This document shows positions 8,554 through 17,482 of a stretch of DNA of 64,000 nt, one piece after another. The stretch is from Cellvibrionaceae bacterium (GTDB lineage: Bacteria > Pseudomonadota > Gammaproteobacteria > Pseudomonadales > Cellvibrionaceae). Numbering within the stretch: position 1 is the stretch's first letter; the number at the start of each line of letters is the position of its first letter. The notes below the pieces were generated by a model. The model did not search any database and was not told where the DNA came from. It was given only the letters and a program-made list of their open reading frames with translations. A program made the translations under genes and the position numbers. The stretch covers positions 186,001 through 250,000 of the forward strand of contig JAGKWQ010000005.1 in NCBI GenBank assembly GCA_021151825.1, given 5' to 3'.

Positions 8554-10221
8554 ATGCTCACTCATCTAAACATCCAAAACTTTACCCTGGTAGATCATCT
8601 GGATCTGGATTTAAAACCAGGCATGACGGTGATTACTGGCGAGACTGGCGCAGGCAAATCCATCGTACTTGATGCGCTGGGCCAAACCCTCGGTGATCGC
8701 GCCGATGGAGAGCGAGTCCGAGTTGGCGCAAACCGCGCAGATATTTGTGCAACCTTTGATACACGCAAGATTCCCGCTGCGGCGGAATGGCTGGTTAGCA
8801 ATGATCTGCAACAAGCCGATCACCCCCATGAATGTTTGCTGCGTCGGGTAGTTGCGAGCGACGGCAAATCCAAAGCCTATATCAATGGTCAATCAGCAAC
8901 CCTGCAGCAGCTGCGCACCTTAGGTGAAATGCTGATTGATATTCACAGCCAGCATGAGCACCAATCACTGTTGGTCAAAGATACTCATCGCCGCCTGATC
9001 GATGAATTTGCCGGCCAAACCGATCTTGCCAAGCAAGTCCGCCAGGCATGGCGTGAATGGCAAAGTCGGCTGGAGTATTTTGTCCATTTGCGTGATAACG
9101 CCGCAGAAGTAAATGCACGCTTCCAACTGCTAAGTTATCAGGTAGATGAGTTGGAACAACTTGGCCTGCAAACTGGCGAATTGACAAAGCTGGAAGCCGA
9201 GCAGCGCAGTCTGGCCAACGCCGAGGAAATCCTGCGTGGAAGCCAGCAACTGGCAGCATTTTGTGGCGATGATGAGCAAGGATTAAGTATTAACCTGCAT
9301 CGAGCCTTGCATATCTTGCGCAACCTGCCCGAAAAATCCGGGGCCCTGAAAAATGCAGAAGAACTGCTTACCAGCGCACAAATCCAGGTGGAAGAAGCGC
9401 AACACGAAATCGACCATCATATCGACAGTTTCGCGTTGGACCCTACACGCTTGCAGCAGGTCGATGAACGCCTTTCGGCGATTTATGATCTAGCGCGCAA
9501 GCACCGTATCCAATCTGAAGAACTGCCCGACCTGATCGACAAGCTAAGTGCTGAGCTGGAGCAGTTGCAAGGCGGTGATGCCAAACTTGATCAATTAGCC
9601 CAACAAGTCGCCCAGGCCGAAAAAATCTATCGCCAGCTGGCCGAACAACTTTCCAGTAAGCGCGCCAAAGCGGGAACTTCACTAGCCAAACAAGTTAATG
9701 AGCAGCTCAAGTCGCTAGCGATGGAAAATGCCAAATTCAGTGTCAGCTTGATTCCTCTGGGTGATAAACCCGGCGCCAATGGTTTGGAAGAAGTGGAATT
9801 TTTGATCAGCACCAATCCCGGTCAAGCTCCGCGCCCATTGGGGAAGATTGCTTCGGGTGGTGAGCTGTCGCGTATCAGTCTGGCCATACAGGTAGTAACC
9901 GCGCAGACTTCTGCCATTCCCACACTGGTATTTGATGAAGTAGATGTCGGTATCGGTGGTGCCACAGGCGATGTGGTAGGCCAATTACTACGGCAACTCG
10001 GCGAACGCGGCCAGGTTATCTGTGTGACCCATCTGGCACAGGTTGCCAGCAAAGGGCATCAACATTTACAGGTAGTGAAAACAGCCAGCAAGAAATCCGC
10101 CGAATCGACATTAGTAGAGCTTGGCGGTGATGTAAGAGTCGAAGAAATAGCGCGAATGTTGGGAGGGTTAAAGATTACCGATCAATCATTGGCACATGCG
10201 CGCGAAATATTGGCGCTTTAA
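8554..10221 (+). CDS. recN: DNA repair protein RecN
   Basis: SMC-like ATPase that tethers DNA ends during recombinational double-strand-break repair. The frame is open from 8521, but family members begin at M-L-T-H-L-x-I-x-N-F, so the ATG at 8554 (555 aa) is preferred. The N-terminal half carries Walker A in GETGAGKS and the Q-loop region HSQHEHQSLL; the middle is coiled coil. The C-terminal half has the ABC signature in ASGGELSRISLA, Walker B in TLVFDEVDVGIGG and the H-loop in CVTHLAQVA. No LexA box was found in the short upstream gap. The neighbourhood recN, fur, bamE is the usual one in pseudomonad-like gammaproteobacteria. Confidence 0.97.
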   Translation: MLTHLNIQNFTLVDHLDLDLKPGMTVITGETGAGKSIVLDALGQTLGDRADGERVRVGANRADICATFDTRKIPAAAEWLVSNDLQQADHPHECLLRRVVASDGKSKAYINGQSATLQQLRTLGEMLIDIHSQHEHQSLLVKDTHRRLIDEFAGQTDLAKQVRQAWREWQSRLEYFVHLRDNAAEVNARFQLLSYQVDELEQLGLQTGELTKLEAEQRSLANAEEILRGSQQLAAFCGDDEQGLSINLHRALHILRNLPEKSGALKNAEELLTSAQIQVEEAQHEIDHHIDSFALDPTRLQQVDERLSAIYDLARKHRIQSEELPDLIDKLSAELEQLQGGDAKLDQLAQQVAQAEKIYRQLAEQLSSKRAKAGTSLAKQVNEQLKSLAMENAKFSVSLIPLGDKPGANGLEEVEFLISTNPGQAPRPLGKIASGGELSRISLAIQVVTAQTSAIPTLVFDEVDVGIGGATGDVVGQLLRQLGERGQVICVTHLAQVASKGHQHLQVVKTASKKSAESTLVELGGDVRVEEIARMLGGLKITDQSLAHAREILAL

Positions 10222-10248
10222 CTAGCAAAAAAGGCAAATTGCAGGTAA

Positions 10249-10273
10249 CAAAAAGGGCGCGATAAACGCGCCC
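10249..10273 (-). terminator. Intrinsic terminator on the minus strand (fur side)
   Basis: Stem GGGCGCG/CGCGCCC (10255-10261 with 10267-10273), loop ATAAA. On the minus strand it is followed by T5. It would end transcripts coming from fur after a long 3' region. It lies 28 nt past the recN stop but has no T-run on the plus strand. Confidence 0.7.
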
Positions 10274-10451
10274 TCAAGCAGTAATACAAATCAACGTTTC
10301 CTAAATCAAAAACACTAACGTTTCTTTCAAAAAACAACATACTTTTCAAAAAACGGCGAAAAAGTCGAACCAGTTAACGATACTCGTTTTTTTACCCAAG
10401 TTCTAACGTTTTTCACTCTAAAACGCTTCTTTCTCAAAATTTTCATATAAC
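10274..10451 (-). other. AT-rich fur 3' region with short reiterated motifs
   Basis: A 178-bp stretch with no coding potential between the fur stop and its apparent terminator. The words AACGTTT or ACGTTT recur several times, TTTCAAAAAAC occurs twice, and A- and T-runs alternate. It may be a structured fur 3' UTR; nothing specific is recognised. Confidence 0.4.
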
Positions 10452-10859
10452 CTAGCGTTTTTTACGCACATAAAGCACCAGGCTGTGATCGGTAAGCTCG
10501 AAGCCGTACTCAGCGGCAATACGTTTTTGGAGAGCTTCAATCTCATCATTATGGAACTCAATGATAGTGCCGGCATCTATATCGACCATGTGATCGTGAT
10601 GCTCGCCGCGCGCCACTTCGAATACCGAATGGCCGCCATCGAAATTATGACGAACCACCAAACCGGCAGTCTCAAATTGGGTTAATACCCGATAAACCGT
10701 TGCCAACCCAACATCATCACCCTGCTCCATCAGCGCCTTGTAAACATCTTCCGCGCTCATGTGATGCTGCTCAGAGGACTCCAGCATTTGCAAAATTTTA
10801 ACTCGCGGCAAAGTGACTTTAAGGCCAGCCTTGCGCAGCTCGTGGTTACCATCTGCCAT
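10452..10859 (-). CDS. fur: Ferric uptake regulator Fur
   Basis: Iron-responsive dimeric DNA-binding repressor. An upstream in-frame start exists at 10871, but the second methionine (MADGNHELRKAGLKVTLPR) matches the family start, giving 135 aa. The winged-helix DNA-binding domain comes first, with the recognition region around VGLATVYRVLTQF. The metal-binding dimerisation domain has HHDHM. The CxxC pair of the E. coli protein is absent (VDIDAG in its place), as in Pseudomonas Fur, so this is normal for the lineage. It is divergent from bamE. No clear Fur box was found in the gap, so autoregulation is not demonstrated. Confidence 0.97.
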   Translation of the reverse strand: MADGNHELRKAGLKVTLPRVKILQMLESSEQHHMSAEDVYKALMEQGDDVGLATVYRVLTQFETAGLVVRHNFDGGHSVFEVARGEHHDHMVDIDAGTIIEFHNDEIEALQKRIAAEYGFELTDHSLVLYVRKKR

Positions 10860-10937
10860 TATTTCCCCCAAACCCTTCTCAGTGTTCCTGTGGTTCGGGT
10901 ATTATCCGCGTTCATTTTCGTTAGTGGAAGCCCTCGT

Positions 10938-11393
10938 ATGAAATTAGCCAGCCGTGTTTTTCTGGCCGTTATTGTTGCAACCAGTCTCACCGCCTGCTCC
11001 AGCTTCCGCTTTCCCGGTGTTTATAAAGTCGGTATTCAACAAGGTCATATCATTACCGAAGAAATGGTTTCCCAATTAAAACTGGGAATGTCCAAGCGCC
11101 AGGTGCGCTTCGTTCTTGGTAATAGCCTGGTACCTGATACATTTAACGATGACCGTTGGGATTACCCGTACAGCGTGCGCCGTGGTTCGCAGGGAGAGAT
11201 TACCCAATACCTGTACACGGTCTATTTTGAAAACGACAAACTGGCAAAAACTGAAGGTGATTACCTGCCAGGCAAAGCGCCACTGAGTGGCGAGAAATCC
11301 CGTCGCTATCTGGAAGATATGAATCGCGACGTGCCAGTACCAACAGAGGATGCTACCCCACCGGAAGTACCTTTGCCGGACGGTAACAACTAA
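10938..11393 (+). CDS. bamE: Outer membrane assembly lipoprotein BamE (SmpA/OmlA)
   Basis: Lipoprotein subunit of the BAM complex that inserts beta-barrel proteins in the outer membrane. An ORF extends upstream to 10761 over the divergent fur gene, but the true start is the ATG at 10938. It begins a type II signal peptide with lipobox LTAC (Cys20). The conserved LKLGMSKRQVRFVLG stretch and the WDYPYSV region of the SmpA fold follow. The 151-aa length is normal, with a proline/acidic tail. Divergent from fur and followed by a strong terminator. Confidence 0.95.
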   Translation: MKLASRVFLAVIVATSLTACSSFRFPGVYKVGIQQGHIITEEMVSQLKLGMSKRQVRFVLGNSLVPDTFNDDRWDYPYSVRRGSQGEITQYLYTVYFENDKLAKTEGDYLPGKAPLSGEKSRRYLEDMNRDVPVPTEDATPPEVPLPDGNN

Positions 11394-11410
11394 TACCGTT
11401 GCTCGAAGCA

Positions 11411-11438
11411 AAAAACGCCCGGCTTGCCGGGCGTTTTT
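11411..11438. terminator. Bidirectional terminator between bamE and the GGDEF regulator gene
   Basis: Stem CGCCCGG/CCGGGCG (11416-11422 with 11427-11433), loop CTTG, flanked by A5 and T5. It serves two convergent genes. Confidence 0.93.
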
Positions 11439-11466
11439 ATTGGGGAATGATTTGTATTAAAAAGTG

Positions 11467-13101
11467 CTAGCGACTGAAACAAACCCGGTTACGCCCCTCA
11501 GTCTTGGCGCGATAGAGTGCCGCATCGGCCTCTTGCAGCAATTGCTCAGCGCGATCAATACCGGGACGATAAGCCGCAATTCCGGCACAAAGACTCACAT
11601 TAAAATTAATATCGCCCGCACTGAAACTGATATCGCGGAACCGTTGACGGACATCTTCCATGAGCAATAAAGCCTCATCTCGCCCGCAACGCGGTAGCAC
11701 TGCCACAAACTCCTCGCCGCCATAACGCCCCACCGCATCGGTTTTACGCAAACGCTGACGCAATAGGTGAGCAATAGCTTTGATAACTTTATCGCCGGCA
11801 GGATGCCCGTAGGTATCATTGATTTGCTTGAAATGATCCAGGTCCAGCATAACCACACTCAGCTCATCGCTATTGCGTATAGTACGGCTCAGTTCGATAT
11901 CCACCTGTTCTTTGATGCGCGAATGCTTAAGCAAACCGGTTAAGCTATCGCGATCCAACGCATCACTTAATTGCCGGCTGCGCGCCGCACGGGTGGATAC
12001 GGCAGTTACCAATTCGCGATCACTCAACGGCTTACTCAGGAAGTCGTCCCCCGCTCGTCCAAGTGCTACCGCACGCTTTTCTACATCTTGCTCTGACGAG
12101 AGATAAGTAATTGGAACTCGCAACCAATCTTGATTCAAGCGGATAACTTGTGCCAACTCTATGCCATTACACACCGGCATATTGATATCCAGCAAAATCA
12201 GGTCAGGATGAAACTCCTGTAATAACTCAAAAATATTGCGCGGATTATTGCTAATTTCAGCATGAATTCCCGCTACTTTTAGCACTAGCTTGTAATGTTC
12301 AGCCAATGATAAATCATCATCAATAATTAATACTCGATGGGGAGCGCTACGGTGGCGATCAAGATAAAACTCAAAACAATCCACCAACCGAATGGTATCC
12401 AATGGCTTTACAAAATAACCCACCGCCCCCGCACGCACAGCCGCGTGGTAAGCATCAAAATCCGTACGGGTGGAAACAAAAATCACCGGTACCGGTGCTG
12501 GTAAATGCTGCTGCAAGATCATTACTGCTTCGGGAGCCTCGCGCCCTTCTTCAACAAACATGATGTCGCAAATCATAAAATCTGGCGGGCGACGGAGCAC
12601 TTCCGTCTCGGCAGCAGCGATGGTGGCAAAGTGTTCAACCTGATGACCGAAATGGCGAAGCGTCATGCACACTTCATCAGCGATATCCGAATCATCCTCA
12701 AGGACATAAATAAGCGTGTTAGTTTTTTGTGGTGTTGTTTGCGAAACCAGAGGCATAGGTTTGTTATTGCGCTCTGCCTGCAAATCACCACCCAATGCAG
12801 CAACCGCAACAGAAAACACGCGCAGCAAACCCATATCCAGCGCTTTGCCCGCCAACCATTCCTGCGCCTGCAACTCCAGCTTTTTCGCTTGCTTGCCTAA
12901 ATCAGTAAAACCGAAACTACCGGCGGAACCCGCTAATTTGTGCAGCCGATGATTCAGCTGCCCCAGTGCTTCTGCACGCAGTTCGGGATTAGCCAAATCA
13001 TTTACGAGCGTACGTAGCTGTTGCAGTTCGGCGGGCAAGCGTGCGGCATAATCGTCACGCAATGCTTGAAGTCTGGCTGCGATGTCAGCATTTTTGTCCA
13101 T
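11467..13101 (-). CDS. Hpt-REC-REC-GGDEF response regulator (diguanylate cyclase)
   Basis: Predicted phosphorelay-controlled c-di-GMP synthase, 544 aa from the ATG at 13101; a longer frame reaches 13251, but its extra 50 residues look unrelated. Domains in order: histidine phosphotransfer domain (His in LNHRLHKLAGSAGSFG), receiver 1 (VLEDDSD, phospho-Asp in MICDIMF), receiver 2 (LIIDDDL, phospho-Asp in LILLDINMP), and GGDEF. The catalytic motif is intact (RYGGEEF), with substrate residues in LDLDHFKQINDTYGH. Having an Hpt and two receivers in one protein suggests it relays phosphate from hybrid kinases, such as those encoded at 15-21 kb. Divergent from the HD-GYP phosphodiesterase gene, so synthesis and breakdown of c-di-GMP are encoded side by side. 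Confidence 0.92.
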   Translation of the reverse strand: MDKNADIAARLQALRDDYAARLPAELQQLRTLVNDLANPELRAEALGQLNHRLHKLAGSAGSFGFTDLGKQAKKLELQAQEWLAGKALDMGLLRVFSVAVAALGGDLQAERNNKPMPLVSQTTPQKTNTLIYVLEDDSDIADEVCMTLRHFGHQVEHFATIAAAETEVLRRPPDFMICDIMFVEEGREAPEAVMILQQHLPAPVPVIFVSTRTDFDAYHAAVRAGAVGYFVKPLDTIRLVDCFEFYLDRHRSAPHRVLIIDDDLSLAEHYKLVLKVAGIHAEISNNPRNIFELLQEFHPDLILLDINMPVCNGIELAQVIRLNQDWLRVPITYLSSEQDVEKRAVALGRAGDDFLSKPLSDRELVTAVSTRAARSRQLSDALDRDSLTGLLKHSRIKEQVDIELSRTIRNSDELSVVMLDLDHFKQINDTYGHPAGDKVIKAIAHLLRQRLRKTDAVGRYGGEEFVAVLPRCGRDEALLLMEDVRQRFRDISFSAGDINFNVSLCAGIAAYRPGIDRAEQLLQEADAALYRAKTEGRNRVCFSR

Positions 13102-13417
13102 GAATACCTGGCCTATGGAAGGGGGGTGGTATAAATCAGGGACACCCACCCACTGCTTATCACTTATTGGAAAACTATTAATAATCAAGCTAAATAATAG
13201 GTGTGAAACGCCAGTTTGGCCAATTTCCACAGCCCTCATCAACAGCCGCAAATCGACAGTATAAAAAACATTATTTCATTGGAAAAATATTATGTATCAA
13301 GTTGGCAGCCAGTGCGCAAAGCCTGACTATACTCAGCCAAGGAAGCTGTTAACCCTTTCACGTTATTTAACCTGTTGGCGTCCATTCACCTGTCTAATCA
13401 AGTAATCCAAAAGGCTG

Positions 13418-14641
13418 ATGCTAAAACGAATTGCTGTCAAAGATATGAAACTCGGCATGTTCATTTGTGAATTTTGTGGTTCATGGATGGAGCATCCTTT
13501 TTGGAAAACCCGCTTTTTGCTGGAAGACGAGAAAGATCTGCGTGCGATTTTGGCGAGCGGCATTAAAGAATTATGGATTGATGTGAGCCAGGGCCTGGAT
13601 GTGAGTGGCGATACCGCCGGTAAAACAGAAGCCGAAGTAGAAAAAGAAACTGAAGCCTTATTATTGGAGGCAGAAAAACCAACGTCCACCGAACGCATTT
13701 CGCTTGATGAAGAAATCCGCACAGCGGCCCGTTTATGCAATCGGGCCAAAGATGCCGTCATCGAAATGTTTAGCGATGCGCGCATGGGCAAAGCCGTTGA
13801 AATTGAAAAAGCACAAGAATTAGTGGAGGAAATTTCCAACTCGGTATTGCGTCAACCACACGCACTTATCAGCCTTGCCCGTTTGAAAACAGCCGACGAA
13901 TATACATTCCTGCACTCCGTCGCCGTGTGCGCATTAATGATTGCCCTGGCGCGACAATTAAGCCTTGATGAAAGCACCGTCCGCGATGCCGGTTTGGCGG
14001 GTTTGCTGCATGATATCGGCAAAATTGCCATTCCGTTGAAAGTACTCAATAAACCGGGGAAATTAACTGACGAAGAATTTTCGATTGTAAAATCACATCC
14101 GGAAGTCGGTGCAAAAATTTTAATTGAAAGTTATCAAGTCCCGCCGATGGCATTAGATGTTTGCCTTCACCATCACGAAAAAGTCGACGGTACCGGATAC
14201 CCTCACGGACTGAAAGGAAACAACATCAGCTTATTCGCAAAAATGGGGGCAGTGTGCGATGTCTATGATGCAATTACATCCAATCGCCCCTATAAAAAAG
14301 GTTGGTCTCCCGCCGATTCCATTCGCAAAATGGCCGAATGGAGTAAAGGCCATTTTGATGAAGCCGTATTTCAGGCATTTGTTAAAACCGTAGGCATTTA
14401 CCCCACGGGCTCACTGGTGCGGCTGGAAAGTGGGCGGCTCGCCGTTGTCATTGAACAAAACGATACATCCCTGCTTATGCCCAAAGTAAAAATATTTTTT
14501 TCTGCCAAAACTAAAATGCCAATCATCCAGGAAACGTTGGACTTATCCAAATTACAAGGCAAAGAAAAAATCATTGGCCGTGAATCGCCCGATGATTGGG
14601 GCTTCAAAAACCTGGATGCACTTTGGTCGGGTATAAGCTGA
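13418..14641 (+). CDS. HD-GYP domain c-di-GMP phosphodiesterase (DUF3391 at N-terminus)
   Basis: Predicted phosphodiesterase that linearises c-di-GMP. The 407-aa protein starts with the DUF3391-type domain (LKRIAVKDMKLGMFI, about 1-130), followed by an HD-GYP domain (about 150-320). Metal and substrate motifs are intact: LLHDIGKIAIP, HPEVG, HHHEKVDGTGYP and the DVYDAITSNRPYK block. A C-terminal tail of about 80 residues follows. No transmembrane segment is visible. It is divergent from the diguanylate cyclase regulator and convergent with the kinase operon. Function is confident by family; the input signal is unknown. Confidence 0.93.
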   Translation: MLKRIAVKDMKLGMFICEFCGSWMEHPFWKTRFLLEDEKDLRAILASGIKELWIDVSQGLDVSGDTAGKTEAEVEKETEALLLEAEKPTSTERISLDEEIRTAARLCNRAKDAVIEMFSDARMGKAVEIEKAQELVEEISNSVLRQPHALISLARLKTADEYTFLHSVAVCALMIALARQLSLDESTVRDAGLAGLLHDIGKIAIPLKVLNKPGKLTDEEFSIVKSHPEVGAKILIESYQVPPMALDVCLHHHEKVDGTGYPHGLKGNNISLFAKMGAVCDVYDAITSNRPYKKGWSPADSIRKMAEWSKGHFDEAVFQAFVKTVGIYPTGSLVRLESGRLAVVIEQNDTSLLMPKVKIFFSAKTKMPIIQETLDLSKLQGKEKIIGRESPDDWGFKNLDALWSGIS

Positions 14642-14699
14642 TTTCGCGAAAAAATTACATCAACACGATTAATCACCTCGGTATTTAATCACCGCAGCA

Positions 14700-15086
14700 T
14701 TATTGTTGGTGCCCCCAAATATCGCGTAACTGCTGCGCAAGGGTCATAGGGTCAAACGGTTTGGCAATAACGCCCACTGCACCCATTTCAATATAAGCCT
14801 GCACTTCCTGCGGTTGGACTTTAGCGGTCATAAAAACCACCGGTGTTTTTTCCAGCTCTGAAAAACCACGTAAACCTTTCAGTGTTTCAGGACCATCCAT
14901 ACCGGGCATCATTACATCAAGCAAAATCAAATCCGGATTGAAGGCCACTGCTTTTTGCAACGCATCACTGCCACATGAGCAAGCTTCAACAACAAATCCA
15001 CTAATTGTTTCCAGCACCATCATAGCGATGGCTTGAATATCGGGATCATCTTCAACGTATAAAATTCGAGTTAATTCGCGATTCAT
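14700..15086 (-). CDS. Single-domain response regulator (CheY-like)
   Basis: Stand-alone receiver of 128 aa: acidic pocket in VEDDPD, phospho-acceptor Asp in LILLDVMMPGMDGPE, conserved Thr in VFMTAK and Lys in IAKPFDP. It has no output domain, so it acts as a phosphate shuttle or by protein contact. Its start overlaps the end of the upstream kinase gene by 4 bp (15083-15086), which marks it as the last gene of a three-gene signalling operon and a probable partner of those kinases. Confidence 0.93.
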   Translation of the reverse strand: MNRELTRILYVEDDPDIQAIAMMVLETISGFVVEACSCGSDALQKAVAFNPDLILLDVMMPGMDGPETLKGLRGFSELEKTPVVFMTAKVQPQEVQAYIEMGAVGVIAKPFDPMTLAQQLRDIWGHQQ

Positions 15087-17482
15087 AGGGTGTTACCTGC
15101 ATGGTGAATATTTTTTTCATGGTGAACAGTATTTTCGTCGGGCCTATAAATAGGAAAAGTTGCAAAAAAAGTAGCGCCCTTACCTAATTCAGAATCAAAA
15201 CCGATAGTACCTTGCATTCGCTCGACAAATGCTTTGCTAATAGCCAATCCCAAACCAGTGCCACCACGTTGACGCGAATCAGAAGAGTCTGCCTGGGAAA
15301 ATTTTTGGAAAATACGTGCGCGAAATTCTTGACTTACACCTGGGCCGTGATCAATAACGGCAATTTTCACCTGCTTATCAATCCGCGTTACCTGAATATC
15401 GACCTGCCCATGAGGCGGTGAAAATTTTACTGCGTTAGAAATAAAATTCGCCAGTATTTGCTGTAAACGCTGCGCATCCATCAGCACTTGTAAATCATCG
15501 ATGTCAGCCTGCAACGCCAGGCGAATACCAAAAGTATCCGCATAGGCTGTATTACTTTCCAGCGACTGTTCCACAATCGGCAATAGTAATTGCGCGCGCA
15601 TATCAAACACCATTTTTCCGGCGAGCAATTTTTCCATGTCGAGCAAATCATTAATCAGCAAGGTTAAGCGTAAAGAATTTTTATTTGCGATAGACAACAT
15701 ATTTTTTACATTGTGCGGTAACTCGCCCAACATGCCATTTACAATCAGCCCCAACGAACCGGAAATGGCAGTAAGTGGGGTACGCAATTCATGACTGACC
15801 GCCGAGACAAATTCATTTTTCATTTGCTCGATGCGCTTGCGCTCAGTGATATCCTGGATAAAAGACCATACCTGGCGTTCGCCACTGGCATTTTCAATTA
15901 ATACACCATTGAGCAACACCGGAATCGCACGCCCATCGCGATGCATAAACCGTTTTTCATAGGGGCCGTAGCGACCGCTGATATGCAAACTTTCCAGTTG
16001 CAAAAAATCATCGCGGGCATATTCTGCTGGCGTTATATCTTTAGACCCCAGCTGTAAAATTTCTGAATGGCTATAACCCAAAAAGCGACAAAATTCGGGG
16101 TTGCATTCAATAAATTTTCCATCGTTATAATTACTCAATGCAATCGCAATAGGAGCCTGGTTATATAGCGTTGATAATTTCTTTTCACTTAATTCGATAA
16201 CGTCGTGAGCTGCCTTGGTGGCGGTAATATCCCACACAAAACCATCAATATACCTAAGCACACCTTGCTCATCATAACTACCTGCACCGACTTCCTGCAC
16301 ATAAATCCAATCACCATTTGCGTGTTGCATTCGATATATCAAGCGAAAAATTTGTTGCGTTGCAAGCGCCTGCTGCACCACCTCATAAACCCGAGCCACA
16401 TCATCGACATGAGTAATATCAGTAAAGCTAAGTGCATTTTCACCAAAAAATTCGTTCGCAGAATGACCGGTCAAGTGGGCCACAGCCTGGCTTAAATACA
16501 GCATGCTCCAACGCGCATCGTTACGGCAACGATATACCGCCCCGGGAAAATTATTAATCATACTTTGCAACCGCTCCTGGCTTTCCTGCAGTTGCAGACG
16601 GGATTGGTACAATTCAGTAATATCGCTGTGGGTTCCCGACATCCAGAAGGGTTTTCCATCGGAAGTAAAATTGATTACACGGCCACGTGCGTAAACTTGC
16701 ACCCAATTGCCGTTTTTATGTTTCATGCGGCAATGACACTCGTAATGATTCAGTTCACCGCGAAAATGCCGTTCGAGTAGCTCACCGGATATTTTCAAAT
16801 CATCCGGATGACAAAGTGTTAGCCAGGTCTGGATTGAAACCGGAGCAAGCTCCGCCAGGGTATATCCCAAAATATCAGCCCAGCGTTCATTAAAAATAGT
16901 TTCACCAGTTTGTATGTTCCATCGCCAGGTTCCCAGGCTGGAGGCCTTAAGAATATCTTCAACATTCTCGCGCTCTTGCTGCAGCGCATTATTCGTTTCG
17001 CGCAGGTGCAATAGCTGTATTACTTGTTTGGACAGTAATTTCAATGCGGTTTTCTGTAGTGCGCTCAATTGTCGCGGACGATAATCAACCACGCACAACG
17101 TCCCTAATGCCTCGCCGTTTTTGGCAATTAACGGCGCACCCGCATAAAAACGAATAAACGGCGCATCGGTCACTAAGGGGTTATCGGCAAAGCGGGGGTC
17201 GCGCGTAGCATCTTCAACAATCAAGGTTTCTTGCGGAGTTAAAATAGCGTGCGCGCAAAAAGCGACATCGCGCGGTGTCTCTGTTCCATCCAATCCCAAA
17301 CAACTTTTAAACCATTGGCGATCGCGATCCACCAGTGATATTACTGCAATAGGCGCTTCGCAAATACTCATAGCGAGCTGTGCAATATCATCAAAATTTT
17401 GTTCACGTGGAGTATCGAGTACATCCAGGCGATAAAGCGCTAACAAACGCGCATCTTCATTGGGAGGAAGTGCGGCTTTCAC
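15083..17482 (-). CDS. GAF/PAS sensor histidine kinase
   Basis: Cytosolic-looking sensor kinase, 799 aa, without transmembrane segments. Domains: GAF (about 20-155), three PAS/PAC repeats (about 170-560, each ending in an IT(E/A)-type PAC stretch), HisKA with the phospho-His in VSHELRTPLTAISG, and HATPase (N box in NFISNAVKFS, G1 in DHGPGVS, G2 in GTGLGLAIS). It lacks a receiver of its own; the 128-aa regulator gene overlapping it downstream probably supplies that. Its transmitter closely resembles that of the 1.3-kb-residue-class kinase upstream, so the two are likely paralogues. The signal is unknown; PAS and GAF combinations often sense redox, light or small ligands. Confidence 0.92.
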   Translation of the reverse strand: MKAALPPNEDARLLALYRLDVLDTPREQNFDDIAQLAMSICEAPIAVISLVDRDRQWFKSCLGLDGTETPRDVAFCAHAILTPQETLIVEDATRDPRFADNPLVTDAPFIRFYAGAPLIAKNGEALGTLCVVDYRPRQLSALQKTALKLLSKQVIQLLHLRETNNALQQERENVEDILKASSLGTWRWNIQTGETIFNERWADILGYTLAELAPVSIQTWLTLCHPDDLKISGELLERHFRGELNHYECHCRMKHKNGNWVQVYARGRVINFTSDGKPFWMSGTHSDITELYQSRLQLQESQERLQSMINNFPGAVYRCRNDARWSMLYLSQAVAHLTGHSANEFFGENALSFTDITHVDDVARVYEVVQQALATQQIFRLIYRMQHANGDWIYVQEVGAGSYDEQGVLRYIDGFVWDITATKAAHDVIELSEKKLSTLYNQAPIAIALSNYNDGKFIECNPEFCRFLGYSHSEILQLGSKDITPAEYARDDFLQLESLHISGRYGPYEKRFMHRDGRAIPVLLNGVLIENASGERQVWSFIQDITERKRIEQMKNEFVSAVSHELRTPLTAISGSLGLIVNGMLGELPHNVKNMLSIANKNSLRLTLLINDLLDMEKLLAGKMVFDMRAQLLLPIVEQSLESNTAYADTFGIRLALQADIDDLQVLMDAQRLQQILANFISNAVKFSPPHGQVDIQVTRIDKQVKIAVIDHGPGVSQEFRARIFQKFSQADSSDSRQRGGTGLGLAISKAFVERMQGTIGFDSELGKGATFFATFPIYRPDENTVHHEKNIHHAGNTL

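Noticed and set aside
10761..10937. N-terminal extension of the bamE frame
   Set aside because: The extra 59 residues overlap divergent fur and precede a perfect lipoprotein signal peptide starting at 10938.
10860..10937. Fur box in the fur/bamE promoter gap
   Set aside because: Only a partial TATTATC-like match, not a 19-bp palindrome.
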